From: Actinoplanes oblitus
GTDB taxonomy: Bacteria; Actinomycetota; Actinomycetes; Mycobacteriales; Micromonosporaceae
Assembly: GCF_030252345.1 (NCBI RefSeq)
Contig: NZ_CP126980.1
Location: 372,001 to 436,000 of the forward strand
Direction: 5' to 3'
Length of the DNA stretch: 64,000 bases
Positions 41,647 through 50,805 of this stretch are shown here, in pieces; within the stretch, counting starts at the first letter, position 1; the number at the start of each line of letters is the position of its first letter. The notes beneath the pieces are model-generated. The model worked only from the letters and a program-made list of their open reading frames with translations, searched no databases and was not told the DNA's origin. The position numbers and the translations under genes are program-made.

Positions 41647-42957
41647 ATGGAGACGACGTACGCCGGAGCCCCGGCCACCTACCCCATCGCCCCGGCCCGG
41701 CGCTACCTGCGTCAGCTGGGCATCGACACGCAGTTCGTGCTGCTCGGCTTCCCGATCGGGCTGCTCACCATCGTGCTCTGCCTGGCCGGGTTCGCGGTCG
41801 GCGTGGGCACCGCGATCATCTGGATCGGGGTGCCGTGGCTGGCCGCGACGCTCCTGATGGCCCGCGGTTTCGCGCACATCGAGCGGCGCCGGGTGGCGTC
41901 GGTGCTGCGCCGCCGGATCACGCCCCCGATCTACCGCACCGCACGCACCAAGGGCCGGGTGGCCAAGGTGTTCGCCCCGATCGCCGACGGCCAGTCCTGG
42001 CTGGACCTGGCGCACGGCATCTTCCGGTTCATCCCGAGCACCATCGCCTTCTGCTTCGTCTTCACCTGGTGGGTGGTCGCGCTGGCCGGCCTCACCTACC
42101 CGCTCTACGACTGGGCGCTGCCGCACCCGCCGGACAACATGGAGCTGCCCGAGCTGCTCGGCTTCCCGGACACCGCCACCGTGCGGATCGTCTTCAACCT
42201 GGGGATCGGCCTGTTCTTCGCCCTCACCCTGTTCCCGGTGGTGCGCGGATCCGCGCTGCTCGAGGCGCAGTTCGCCAGGGGCATGCTGAACGGGGTCAAC
42301 GAGCTGCGCCGGCAGGTGGCCGAGGCGAACGCGGCCCGGGACGTGGCGCAGGAGCAGAAGGCCGCCGCGGTCTCGGCCGAGGCGACGGCGCTGCGCAAGC
42401 TGGAGCGCGACATCCACGACGGCCCGCAGCAGCGGCTGGTCCGGCTGGCCATGGACCTGGGGCGGGCCGAGCAGCAGTTCGCCAACGACCCCGAGGCGGC
42501 CCGGGCCACCGTCGCCGAGGCGCTCGCCCAGACCAGGGAGACCCTTGACGAGCTGCGCGCGCTGTCCCGGGGGATCGCCCCGCCGATCCTTGTCGACCGC
42601 GGGCTGCGGGCCGCGCTGACCGCCCTGGCCGGCCGCTGCACCGTCCCGGTGGACCTGGACGCCCCGGTGGCCGAGCGGCTGGACCCGGCGGTGGAGTCGA
42701 CGGCGTACTTCGTGGTGGCCGAGGCGCTGACCAACGTCGCCAAGCACAGCCACGCCAGCGAGGTGCGGGTCAGCGTGGAGCGGCTCGCCACCGGCCTGCT
42801 CGTCACCGTCGCCGACGACGGCGTCGGCGGGGCCAGCCTGGCCAAGGGACACGGCCTGGCCGGCCTGGACGACCGGGTCAAGGCGGCCGGCGGGGTGCTG
42901 GCCGTGGAGAGTCCCGAGGGCGACGGCACCCGGCTGACGGCGGCCCTGCCCATATAG
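41647..42957 (+). CDS. Sensor histidine kinase (NarL-type partner)
   Basis: A 436-residue membrane kinase. The N-terminal half has four hydrophobic segments (about 32-72, 128-150, 182-200) resembling the putative-sensor domain of actinobacterial kinases. A coiled coil leads to the HisKA_3 dimerisation helix with the phospho-His H257 in LERDIHDGPQQRLVRLAMDLG, and the ATPase domain has EALTNVAKHSHAS and VADDGVGGA. I chose ATG 41647 over GTG 41629 because a -10 hexamer lies between them. The cognate regulator is the LuxR-type gene at 44576, two genes away. Confidence 0.9.
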   Translation: METTYAGAPATYPIAPARRYLRQLGIDTQFVLLGFPIGLLTIVLCLAGFAVGVGTAIIWIGVPWLAATLLMARGFAHIERRRVASVLRRRITPPIYRTARTKGRVAKVFAPIADGQSWLDLAHGIFRFIPSTIAFCFVFTWWVVALAGLTYPLYDWALPHPPDNMELPELLGFPDTATVRIVFNLGIGLFFALTLFPVVRGSALLEAQFARGMLNGVNELRRQVAEANAARDVAQEQKAAAVSAEATALRKLERDIHDGPQQRLVRLAMDLGRAEQQFANDPEAARATVAEALAQTRETLDELRALSRGIAPPILVDRGLRAALTALAGRCTVPVDLDAPVAERLDPAVESTAYFVVAEALTNVAKHSHASEVRVSVERLATGLLVTVADDGVGGASLAKGHGLAGLDDRVKAAGGVLAVESPEGDGTRLTAALPI

Positions 42958-42984
42958 ATGATGCGTGGGGTTGCGACGGGGCCG

Positions 42985-42990
42985 TATCGT
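42985..42990 (+). promoter_or_regulatory. -10-like TATCGT, 7 nt before ATG
   Basis: TATCGT followed by CGCGAGC and the ATG at 42998, the same seven-base geometry as the kinase and MMPL promoters; predicts a separate leaderless transcript for the peptidase gene. Confidence 0.45.
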
Positions 42991-42997
42991 CGCGAGC

Positions 42998-44554
<1,557 letters not shown>

Positions 44555-44575
44555 GCGATCTGACAGCATGGCGGC

Positions 44576-45220
44576 ATGCGGGTGGTGATTGCCGATGACG
44601 CCGTGCTGTTGCGCGAGGGACTGGTCCGGCTCGTCGAGGAGAACGGGCACACCGTGGTCGCGGCCGTCGGTGACGGGCCGTCCCTCGTCGCGGCGATCCG
44701 GGAGCACCGTCCGGACGTCTCCATAGTGGATGTCCGGATGCCTCCGTCGCACACCGACGAGGGGTTGCGGGCCGCCGTGGCGGCCCGCGCCGAGGTGCCC
44801 GGCACCCCGATCCTGGTCCTCTCGCAGTACGTCGAGGTGTCCTACGCCGACGACCTGCTGGCCGACCGCCGTGGCGGGGTCGGTTACCTGCTCAAGGACC
44901 GGGTCGCGCTGGTCGCCGACTTCCTCGACGGGCTGCGCCGGGTGGCCGGGGGCGGCACCGTGCTCGACCCCGAGGTGGTCGGCCAGCTGCTGGTCCGGCG
45001 CCGCCGCGACGATCCGCTGCGCACCCTCACCCCGCGCGAGCGCGAGGTGCTCGGGCTGATGGCCGAGGGCATGTCGAATGCCGCTATCGCCCGCAAGATG
45101 GTGGTCACCGACGGCGCGGTGGAGAAGCACGTCCGCAACATCTTCACCAAGCTCGACCTGCACCAGGACGAGGAGCAGCACCGGCGGGTGCTGGCCGTGC
45201 TGGCCTACCTGCAGACGTAG
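44576..45220 (+). CDS. LuxR/NarL-family response regulator
   Basis: A 214-residue regulator. The receiver domain has Asp7/8 and the phospho-acceptor Asp52 (SIVDVRMPPSHTDEG), with Lys in YLLKDRV. The GerE-type helix-turn-helix is LTPREREVLGLMAEGMSNAAIARKMVVTDGAVEKHVRNIFTKL. It pairs with the kinase at 41647. Its likely binding site is the GGGTTARCCCTACC element found before both the kinase and the MMPL gene; the copy at 45220 overlaps this gene's last base. A weak CAGCAT hexamer lies 6 bases before the start. Confidence 0.93.
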   Translation: MRVVIADDAVLLREGLVRLVEENGHTVVAAVGDGPSLVAAIREHRPDVSIVDVRMPPSHTDEGLRAAVAARAEVPGTPILVLSQYVEVSYADDLLADRRGGVGYLLKDRVALVADFLDGLRRVAGGGTVLDPEVVGQLLVRRRRDDPLRTLTPREREVLGLMAEGMSNAAIARKMVVTDGAVEKHVRNIFTKLDLHQDEEQHRRVLAVLAYLQT

Positions 45221-45284
45221 GGTTAGCCCTACCCCAAGTCGGGGGCTCGCCGGATCGTCGGTGATGTCTGTGATCCATAGCGTT
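45220..45284 (+). promoter_or_regulatory. Leaderless promoter with GGGTTAGCCCTACC element (MMPL)
   Basis: GGGTTAGCCCTACC (45220-45233) lies 71 bases before ATG 45291; TAGCGT (45278-45283) is followed by seven bases and the ATG. Sequence and spacing repeat the kinase promoter at 41575-41640. Between element and -10, GTCGGGGGCTCGCCGGATCG also parallels the kinase version. Confidence 0.65.
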
Positions 45285-45290
45285 CTCGCC

Positions 45291-47492
45291 ATGGAGACCA
45301 GGGGGAAAGTGAAAGGGATCGCGGCGCGCGCCGCGATCTGGAGCGCCCGGCACCGGGTGCTCGCGATACTCGGCTGGATCGCCTTCGTGGCCGCGACAGT
45401 GGTGCTCAGCGCCCAGTTCGGCACCCGTGAGGCGACCTCGGCCGAGCAGGGCAACGGCGACTCCGGCCGGGCCGACAAGATCGTTGAGGCGGCCGGGTTC
45501 CCGGTGCGGCCGGCCGGCGAGATGGTGCTGATCCAGAACCGGGCCGGCACCGACCGGGCCGCTGTCACCACCGAGGTGACCCGGACGCTGAAGACGCTTG
45601 CCGACGTCACCGACGTGCAGGAGGCCATCCAGTCACCCGACGGCCGGTCGACGCTGGTGGCGTTCAGCGTCAAGGGCGACCCGGAGACGGCGAAGGAGCG
45701 GGTCGGCCCCGCCCTGGACGCGGTGGCCGAGGTGCAGGCCGCCCACCCGGAGCTCTATGTCGCCGAGGCGGGGGACGCCAGCGGCGACAAGCTGATCGGT
45801 GACGAGTTGGACGCGGGCCTGTCCCGGCTCTCCATGCTCTCCATCCCGGTCACGCTCGGCATCCTGCTGGTGGCGTTCGGCGCGGTGGTGGCCGCGCTGC
45901 TGCCGGTCGGCCTGGCGGTGACCGCGGTGATCGCGGCGATCGGGCTGATGGCGGCCGGTAGCCGGTTCGCGCACACGGTGGACGCCACGACGCACGTGAT
46001 GCTGCTGGTCGGGCTCGCCGTCGGCGTCGACTACTGCCTCTTCTACATCCGCCGGGAACGCGATGAGCGCCGGGCCGGCGCCGATCCGGACCGGGCCCTG
46101 ATGATCGCCGCGCAGACCTCCGGGCGGTCGATCTGGATCTCCGGTCTCACCGTGATCGTGGCGATGGCCGGCATGTTCCTCACCCACGACACCACGTTCG
46201 TCAGCTTCGGGTTGGGCACCATCCTGGTGGTCGCGACGGCGGTGCTCGGCTCGCTCACCGTGCTGCCGGCCCTGCTCTCGGCGCTCGGCGACCGGGTCGA
46301 CGCCATCAAGATCCCGGGTCTCTACCGCCGGCGCAGCGACGGCCGCTTCTGGACCGGGCTGCTGCGGCTCGTGCTGGCCCGGCCGCTGATCTCCACGCTG
46401 GTCGCGGTGGGCCTGCTCGGCCTGCTGGCCGCTCCGGTGCTGGACATGCGTACCCGCGGGCAGAACATCCTGGACGTCTCGCCGAAGGCGCCGGTGGTGC
46501 AGGCGTACCAGGCGGTCAGCGAGGCGTTCCCGAGCAAGACCTCGCCGGCGCAGGTGGTGGTGCGGGCGCCGGTCGTCAAGGGCAAGCAGTTCGACCAGGC
46601 CCTCGCCGACTTCAAGACGGCGGTCGGGCGCAGTGGCGGCAAGCTGGTCGAGCCGGTCGACGTCGAGGTCAACCCGGCCGGCACTGTCGCCATCGTCTCG
46701 GTCGGCCTGGCCGGCAACGGGGAGAACAAGGCGTCGACGGACGCGCTGAAGCTGCTGCGCGGCGACGTCGTGCCGGCCTCGTTCGGCCACCTGCCCGGTG
46801 CGACAGCGCTGGTGACCGGGGCCGCCGCGGGCAACGCCGACTTCAACCACCAGATGCAGAAGAGCCTGCCCTGGGTGTTCGGGTTCGTGCTCGGGCTCGC
46901 CTTCATCCTGCTGCTGGTGTCGTTCCGATCGGTGACCGTGGCGATCACCGGGGTGGTGCTCAACCTGCTCTCCGTCGCCGCCGCCTACGGCATGCTGGTC
47001 TTCGTCTTCCAGTACGGGCACTTCGACGAGCAACTCGGCTTCCTGCCCTCGGACGGCATCATCAACTGGATCCCGCTCTTCCTCTTCGTGATTCTTTTCG
47101 GACTCTCGATGGACTACCACGTGTTCGTGCTGAGCCGGATCCGCGAGGGGCACGACCGGGGACTGCCGACCCGGCAGGCGGTCAGCGAGGGCATCGGCCG
47201 CACGGCCGGCGTGATCACCAGCGCCGCGGTGGTGATGATGGCGGTGTTCGCGCTCTTCGCGACGCTGCCGCTGACCTCGACGAAGGAACTCGGGGTGGGG
47301 CTGGCGGCCGCGGTGCTGCTGGACGCCACGCTGGTCCGCGCGGTGCTGCTGCCGGCCGTGATGGCCCTGCTCGGCAAGGCGAACTGGTGGCTCCCGAGAG
47401 GGCTGCGCTGGCTGCCGGAGATCGCTCACGAGCCGCCGGCGCCGGTCGTCGAGCCGCGTGACGAGGAGCGCCGGCTGATGCCGGTGGGCTGA
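45291..47492 (+). CDS. MMPL/RND-family membrane transporter
   Basis: A 733-residue protein with 12 membrane helices in two repeats, each with a large extracytoplasmic loop (about 45-165 and 385-510). The helix-4 motif GLAVGVDYCLFYIRRERDER and its counterpart ILFGLSMDYHVFVLSRIREGHDRG carry the proton-relay aspartates of actinobacterial MmpL proteins. These export lipids, glycolipids or antibiotics using proton motive force. ATG 45291 (METRGKVKG) is chosen because the promoter's -10 sits seven bases upstream; the frame is open further upstream. It is probably controlled by the adjacent response regulator. Confidence 0.92.
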   Translation: METRGKVKGIAARAAIWSARHRVLAILGWIAFVAATVVLSAQFGTREATSAEQGNGDSGRADKIVEAAGFPVRPAGEMVLIQNRAGTDRAAVTTEVTRTLKTLADVTDVQEAIQSPDGRSTLVAFSVKGDPETAKERVGPALDAVAEVQAAHPELYVAEAGDASGDKLIGDELDAGLSRLSMLSIPVTLGILLVAFGAVVAALLPVGLAVTAVIAAIGLMAAGSRFAHTVDATTHVMLLVGLAVGVDYCLFYIRRERDERRAGADPDRALMIAAQTSGRSIWISGLTVIVAMAGMFLTHDTTFVSFGLGTILVVATAVLGSLTVLPALLSALGDRVDAIKIPGLYRRRSDGRFWTGLLRLVLARPLISTLVAVGLLGLLAAPVLDMRTRGQNILDVSPKAPVVQAYQAVSEAFPSKTSPAQVVVRAPVVKGKQFDQALADFKTAVGRSGGKLVEPVDVEVNPAGTVAIVSVGLAGNGENKASTDALKLLRGDVVPASFGHLPGATALVTGAAAGNADFNHQMQKSLPWVFGFVLGLAFILLLVSFRSVTVAITGVVLNLLSVAAAYGMLVFVFQYGHFDEQLGFLPSDGIINWIPLFLFVILFGLSMDYHVFVLSRIREGHDRGLPTRQAVSEGIGRTAGVITSAAVVMMAVFALFATLPLTSTKELGVGLAAAVLLDATLVRAVLLPAVMALLGKANWWLPRGLRWLPEIAHEPPAPVVEPRDEERRLMPVG

Positions 47493-47504
47493 GATCCGCC
47501 GAAA

Positions 47505-47533
47505 CGGTCCGGGTGCGCCGCGCATCCGGACCG
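47505..47533 (+). terminator. Hairpin after MMPL gene
   Basis: Stem CGGTCCGGGTGCG (47505-47517) pairs with CGCATCCGGACCG (47521-47533) with a single G-T pair and loop CCG, starting 12 bases after the stop. Confidence 0.75.
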
Positions 47534-47539
47534 CTTCGC

Positions 47540-47690
47540 GTCTGGGGTACGGCGGGGGCGGCGCTTCTAGGGGTCCGGCGGGTGCGGCGCTGGGGGTACG
47601 GCGGGGACGGCGCTTCTTCGGTTCAGCGGGGGCCGGGCTTGAGGGCGGCGCTTCTGGGCTGGGCGGGCGCGCTTCACGCGTACCGGAAAT
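47540..47690. repeat. Degenerate short repeats (GGCGCTTCT)
   Basis: Four or five copies of a loose unit containing GGGTACGGCGGGGNCGGCGCTTCT occur between the MMPL terminator and the crcB gene. No protein-like frame is present. The array ends with CGTACCGGAAATG, a short motif also seen elsewhere in the window. Confidence 0.55.
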
Positions 47691-47714
47691 GGGGTGGATT
47701 TTGTGGGGGAGCGG

Positions 47715-48071
47715 TCAGAGCGCCTGGGCTGTGATGGCGCCGAGGCTTGCGGCGCCGAGGCCGGTGAGGAGGCTGACCAGCACATAGGCGACGGCGGTGG
47801 CCTGTTCGCCGCGGCGGGCGAAGGTGAGCGTCTCCCAGGAGAACGTGGAATAGGTGGTGAGCGCGCCGCAGAAACCGGTGCCGAGGAGCGCGGTCAGTCC
47901 CGGGGAGAGTGGCTGGCCGAGCAGGAACCCGAGGACCAGCGAGCCGACCGCGTTGACGGCGAGGGTGCCCCACGGGAAACCGGTGCCGTAGCGGGCCTGG
48001 ACGTAGCGATCGGTCAGGTAGCGCAGCGGCGCCCCGATCGCCGCGCCGAGCGCGACCAGCAGCAGTGTCAT
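47715..48071 (-). CDS. crcB: Fluoride efflux channel CrcB/FluC, subunit 1
   Basis: A 118-residue four-helix membrane protein. GAPLRYLTDRYVQARYGTGFPWGTLAVNAVGSLVLGFLLG and GFCGALTTYSTFSWETL are the fluoride-channel motifs (Asn in helix 2 and the T-T-Y/F-S-T-F segment). Its neighbour encodes a second CrcB, and heterodimeric pairs are typical of Gram-positive bacteria. It exports fluoride passively. The start is ATG 48071, 24 bases after the stop of the upstream crcB. Confidence 0.93.
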   Translation of the reverse strand: MTLLLVALGAAIGAPLRYLTDRYVQARYGTGFPWGTLAVNAVGSLVLGFLLGQPLSPGLTALLGTGFCGALTTYSTFSWETLTFARRGEQATAVAYVLVSLLTGLGAASLGAITAQAL

Positions 48072-48095
48072 CTCACGTCTCCCGCCGGGCCCGCG

Positions 48096-48509
48096 TCATC
48101 GGGCGTCGACCGGGGCCTCGTGCCGCGGGCGGGTGCCGAGTGCGGCGAGGGTGCTGCCGGCCCAGACGGCGAGGAGGGCGCCGGTGATCGTGGCGGCCAG
48201 ATAGCCGAGCCCGATCGCGGGGGTGGCGTGCTGGACCTCGACCTCGGCGGTGGAGAACGTGGTGTAACCGCCGAGCAGGCCGGTGCCGAGGAAGAGCCGG
48301 GTCAGGCGGTGCCCCGGGCGGAAATGGGCGAGCAGGGTGAACAGGACGCCGATCAGGAAACAGCCGGAGACGTTGATCAGCCAGGTGGACCAGGGGAACT
48401 CGCTCGAGGTGTGTGGCCAGGCCGCGCCGATGGCGTAGCGGGCCAGCGCGCCGAGCACGCCGCCGGCCGAGACGGCGGCCAGCGCCCGGCGATCAACGTC
48501 GAGATCCAT
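48096..48509 (-). CDS. crcB: Fluoride efflux channel CrcB/FluC, subunit 2
   Basis: A 137-residue four-helix protein. GGVLGALARYAIGAAW, STWLINVSGCFLIGVLF and GLLGGYTTFSTAEVE are the channel motifs. It is first of a two-gene operon with the other crcB. I chose ATG 48509 because a -10-like TACCGT lies seven bases upstream; a longer frame to 48602 is Arg/Pro-rich and unlikely. No fluoride riboswitch was recognisable upstream. Confidence 0.92.
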   Translation of the reverse strand: MDLDVDRRALAAVSAGGVLGALARYAIGAAWPHTSSEFPWSTWLINVSGCFLIGVLFTLLAHFRPGHRLTRLFLGTGLLGGYTTFSTAEVEVQHATPAIGLGYLAATITGALLAVWAGSTLAALGTRPRHEAPVDAR

Positions 48510-48516
48510 CACGGGC

Positions 48517-48522
48517 ACGGTA
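48517..48522 (-). promoter_or_regulatory. -10-like TACCGT, 7 nt before ATG of crcB
   Basis: On the minus strand TACCGT is followed by GCCCGTG and ATG 48509; predicts a leaderless crcB-crcB mRNA. Confidence 0.45.
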
Positions 48523-48784
48523 TCGCGCGGGCGGCCGGGGGGACGTGGCGGCGTCCTCCCCGGCCGGTTCCGGGCGCTTCGGGGCAGATCCACCGATCGC
48601 ATGAAACGACCTGAAACAGGCGTTGTAAATGCCCGTTGACCTGTGCCTCAGCGGTTTCAACGTCCACTGTAGGCGACGATCTTGCACGGTGGTAATCCGG
48701 CCCGGCACGCTTTCTTGACGTAGTCTCGCGGCTCCGCAGCGTCGCATTCCGGGCCGGCCGGCGAGGTGATCTGGACCGGCCGCG

Positions 48785-49750
48785 CTACGAGTGGATGCAG
48801 GTGTTGCCGGTGGTGACAGTGAGCTCGCGGAGGGCCACGCCGGGGGCCTGCTCGACGAGAACCGGGGACCAGCTGTCGCCGGATCCGGCGCCGGCGATCC
48901 GGCAGTCGCGGACCTCGCAGTCGCGGTAGGCGAGCACGGTGACCACGCCGTCCACCTCGCTGCGGCCCCACCCGGCGATCCGGACCGCGTACCGGGGGCC
49001 GGACCAGCGCACGCACACGTCGCTCACCACGATGCGGGCGCCGACGTCCTCCGACGACGACACGAAGCGGTTGGTGTTGTCGCCGGGTAGCAGCCGGAAG
49101 CCCATCTCCACGTCGTGCAGGCAGGCGCCGGTCACCCGTACGTCGTGCACCGAGCTGAGGTAGAACCCCTCGGTCGCGTCCCGGACCCGCAGGTCGGAAA
49201 CGGTCAGCCGGTGCGGGTGGTAGGTGGGGCCGACGATCGACGACACGTCGGCGCCGGCCGCGCCCCAGTGCACAGCGACCCCGGTGTACCCGCCGGTGAC
49301 CAGCACGTCGTGCAGGACGACGTCGCGCACCGCGCCCATCACGCCGATCGCGTTCGCGGTGCGCAGCGGGCCGTGGTCGACGTGTACCCGGTGCACCTCG
49401 ACCGCACTGATCCACTGCGGTTCGCCCGGGTAGAGGTACTCGCCGACGGTGAGGCCGGTGCCCCGGTCGCCGCCGTGCTCACCCGGGTCGGACGGGGCCG
49501 GCCGGAGCCCGAGGTCGCTGATCGCGACCTCGGAGCCGAGCACGTGCAGCACCGGATGCCCGGTCCGGGACTCGGAGATCAGCCAGGTGTTCTCGGCCGA
49601 GGCACCGCGCACCGTCCAGCCGCCGGGCACCCGCAGCCCCTCGGCCAGCCGGTGGTTGCCGGGCGGCAGCTCCAGCTTGCCGGGCGGCTGGGTGTCCAGC
49701 AGGTCCTGCAGGTTCCGGTGGTTCGCCACCGGGTCATCACCGAGGATCAT
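48785..49750 (-). CDS. Right-handed beta-helix protein (pectate-lyase-like fold)
   Basis: A 321-residue protein without signal peptide. The N-terminal NLQDLLDTQPPGKLELPPGNHRLAEGLRVPGGWTVRGAS is the usual entry into a parallel beta-helix, followed by about ten short strand-turn repeats (ISDLGLRPA, VEVHRVHVDH, VVLHDVLVTGG, LTVSDLRVRD and so on). Such folds bind or cleave long carbohydrates, or epimerise them. It is the last gene of the operon that contains pseH and pseI, 80 bases after the preceding gene. A role in processing or trimming the glycan is inferred from position. Catalytic residues are not recognisable. Confidence 0.75.
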   Translation of the reverse strand: MILGDDPVANHRNLQDLLDTQPPGKLELPPGNHRLAEGLRVPGGWTVRGASAENTWLISESRTGHPVLHVLGSEVAISDLGLRPAPSDPGEHGGDRGTGLTVGEYLYPGEPQWISAVEVHRVHVDHGPLRTANAIGVMGAVRDVVLHDVLVTGGYTGVAVHWGAAGADVSSIVGPTYHPHRLTVSDLRVRDATEGFYLSSVHDVRVTGACLHDVEMGFRLLPGDNTNRFVSSSEDVGARIVVSDVCVRWSGPRYAVRIAGWGRSEVDGVVTVLAYRDCEVRDCRIAGAGSGDSWSPVLVEQAPGVALRELTVTTGNTCIHS

Positions 49751-49830
49751 GGTGCTCCGCTCAGGTGCCGGGAGGGGCCGCGAGTGTCAGGCCGGAGAAG
49801 AGGGCGCCGGGAGGGTGGCCGGGACCGGCA

Positions 49831-50805
49831 TCAGCCGACAGGCGCGGACGCCGGGGCCGGGACCGGCTTGAGGCGCCAGGACAGCGTCGGCTGTGCCTGC
49901 GCCGAGCCGAGCAGCACCGGATTCGGCGCCGGCTCGGCGAACCGCAACGTGGCCACCCCGTCGGCGCCGCGGGACACCTCGACCGGCACCGGCTCGCCGG
50001 TGACCAGGTCGGTGGCCAGCACCCCGCTCAGCTCGCCGGGCCGCTGCGGGAGGGCCCGCACCGCCACCCGCCGGGCCGCCCGGGTCAGTTTGAACACGGC
50101 GCGGGCCGGTTTCTGCCGGGTCCACCGGTTGCCCGGGCTGACCGGCAGCGGCGGGGCGGCCGCCACCCCGGCCGATTCCAGCCGGTAGCCGAGCGCACCG
50201 CCCGGCTGCACGACAGCGAAGTCGCAGCCGCTGTGCCCGGGCGGGCCGCTGACCGGTTCCGGCTGGTCGGCTTCCCGCACCACGACGCTGTTGAGCCGCA
50301 GGCCGATCGCCGACCGCGGGCTGAGCCGCGCCGCCGCCCACTCCGGGTGCCGCGCCTCGGCCAGCTCCACGATCAGCATGCCGTCCTCGGCCAGCTCGCC
50401 GGCGGCCAGGTCGAAGCCGAGGGTGGCGGTGGCCGGCGCGGCGCTGCGCCAGCCCTGGCGCCGGGCCAGCACCACAGCGCCGCGGATCCGGCCCTGCACT
50501 CGGACCAGGACCAGCCGGGGCAGCTCGGGTGCGAGCCGGGACGGCCGTACCCGGTCGGACCACCAGCGGGTGGCCATCTCGTCCAGGCCGATCGAGACGG
50601 TGACCCGGACCGGTCCGCCGGTGCCGTTCACCTTGATCGCGACCGCGCCGAACTCGCCGGTGGCCCGGCTGACGATGCCGGTGCCCCGGATCATCTGGTC
50701 CAGGATCAGGATCGACGGGCTGGCCCCGCTGGTCAGGTTCAACGGGAGCGACGCGGCCACCGACGGCTCGTCGAAGTCGGTGCGGAAGTACGAGCCGACC
50801 CTCAT
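49831..50805 (-). CDS. Uncharacterised protein of the pseH-pseI operon
   Basis: A 324-residue soluble protein that I do not recognise. Segments such as GAVAIKVNGTGGPVRVTVSIGLDEMATRWW, DGMLIVELAEARHPEW and IGLRLNSVVVREAD alternate hydrophobic strands, suggesting one or two beta-sandwich domains, followed by a Pro/Arg-rich region and another beta-rich segment at about 225-324. No signal peptide or membrane helix is present. ATG 50805 overlaps the stop of the glycosyltransferase gene before it (ATGA), so it is made together with that enzyme. A carbohydrate-binding or chaperone-like partner is possible. Confidence 0.55.
   Translation of the reverse strand: MRVGSYFRTDFDEPSVAASLPLNLTSGASPSILILDQMIRGTGIVSRATGEFGAVAIKVNGTGGPVRVTVSIGLDEMATRWWSDRVRPSRLAPELPRLVLVRVQGRIRGAVVLARRQGWRSAAPATATLGFDLAAGELAEDGMLIVELAEARHPEWAAARLSPRSAIGLRLNSVVVREADQPEPVSGPPGHSGCDFAVVQPGGALGYRLESAGVAAAPPLPVSPGNRWTRQKPARAVFKLTRAARRVAVRALPQRPGELSGVLATDLVTGEPVPVEVSRGADGVATLRFAEPAPNPVLLGSAQAQPTLSWRLKPVPAPASAPVG

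Noticed and set aside
48510..48660. Fluoride riboswitch upstream of the crcB pair
   Set aside because: I looked for the crcB-motif pseudoknot blocks on the minus strand and found none; a leaderless-type -10 sits right before the ATG, leaving no leader.
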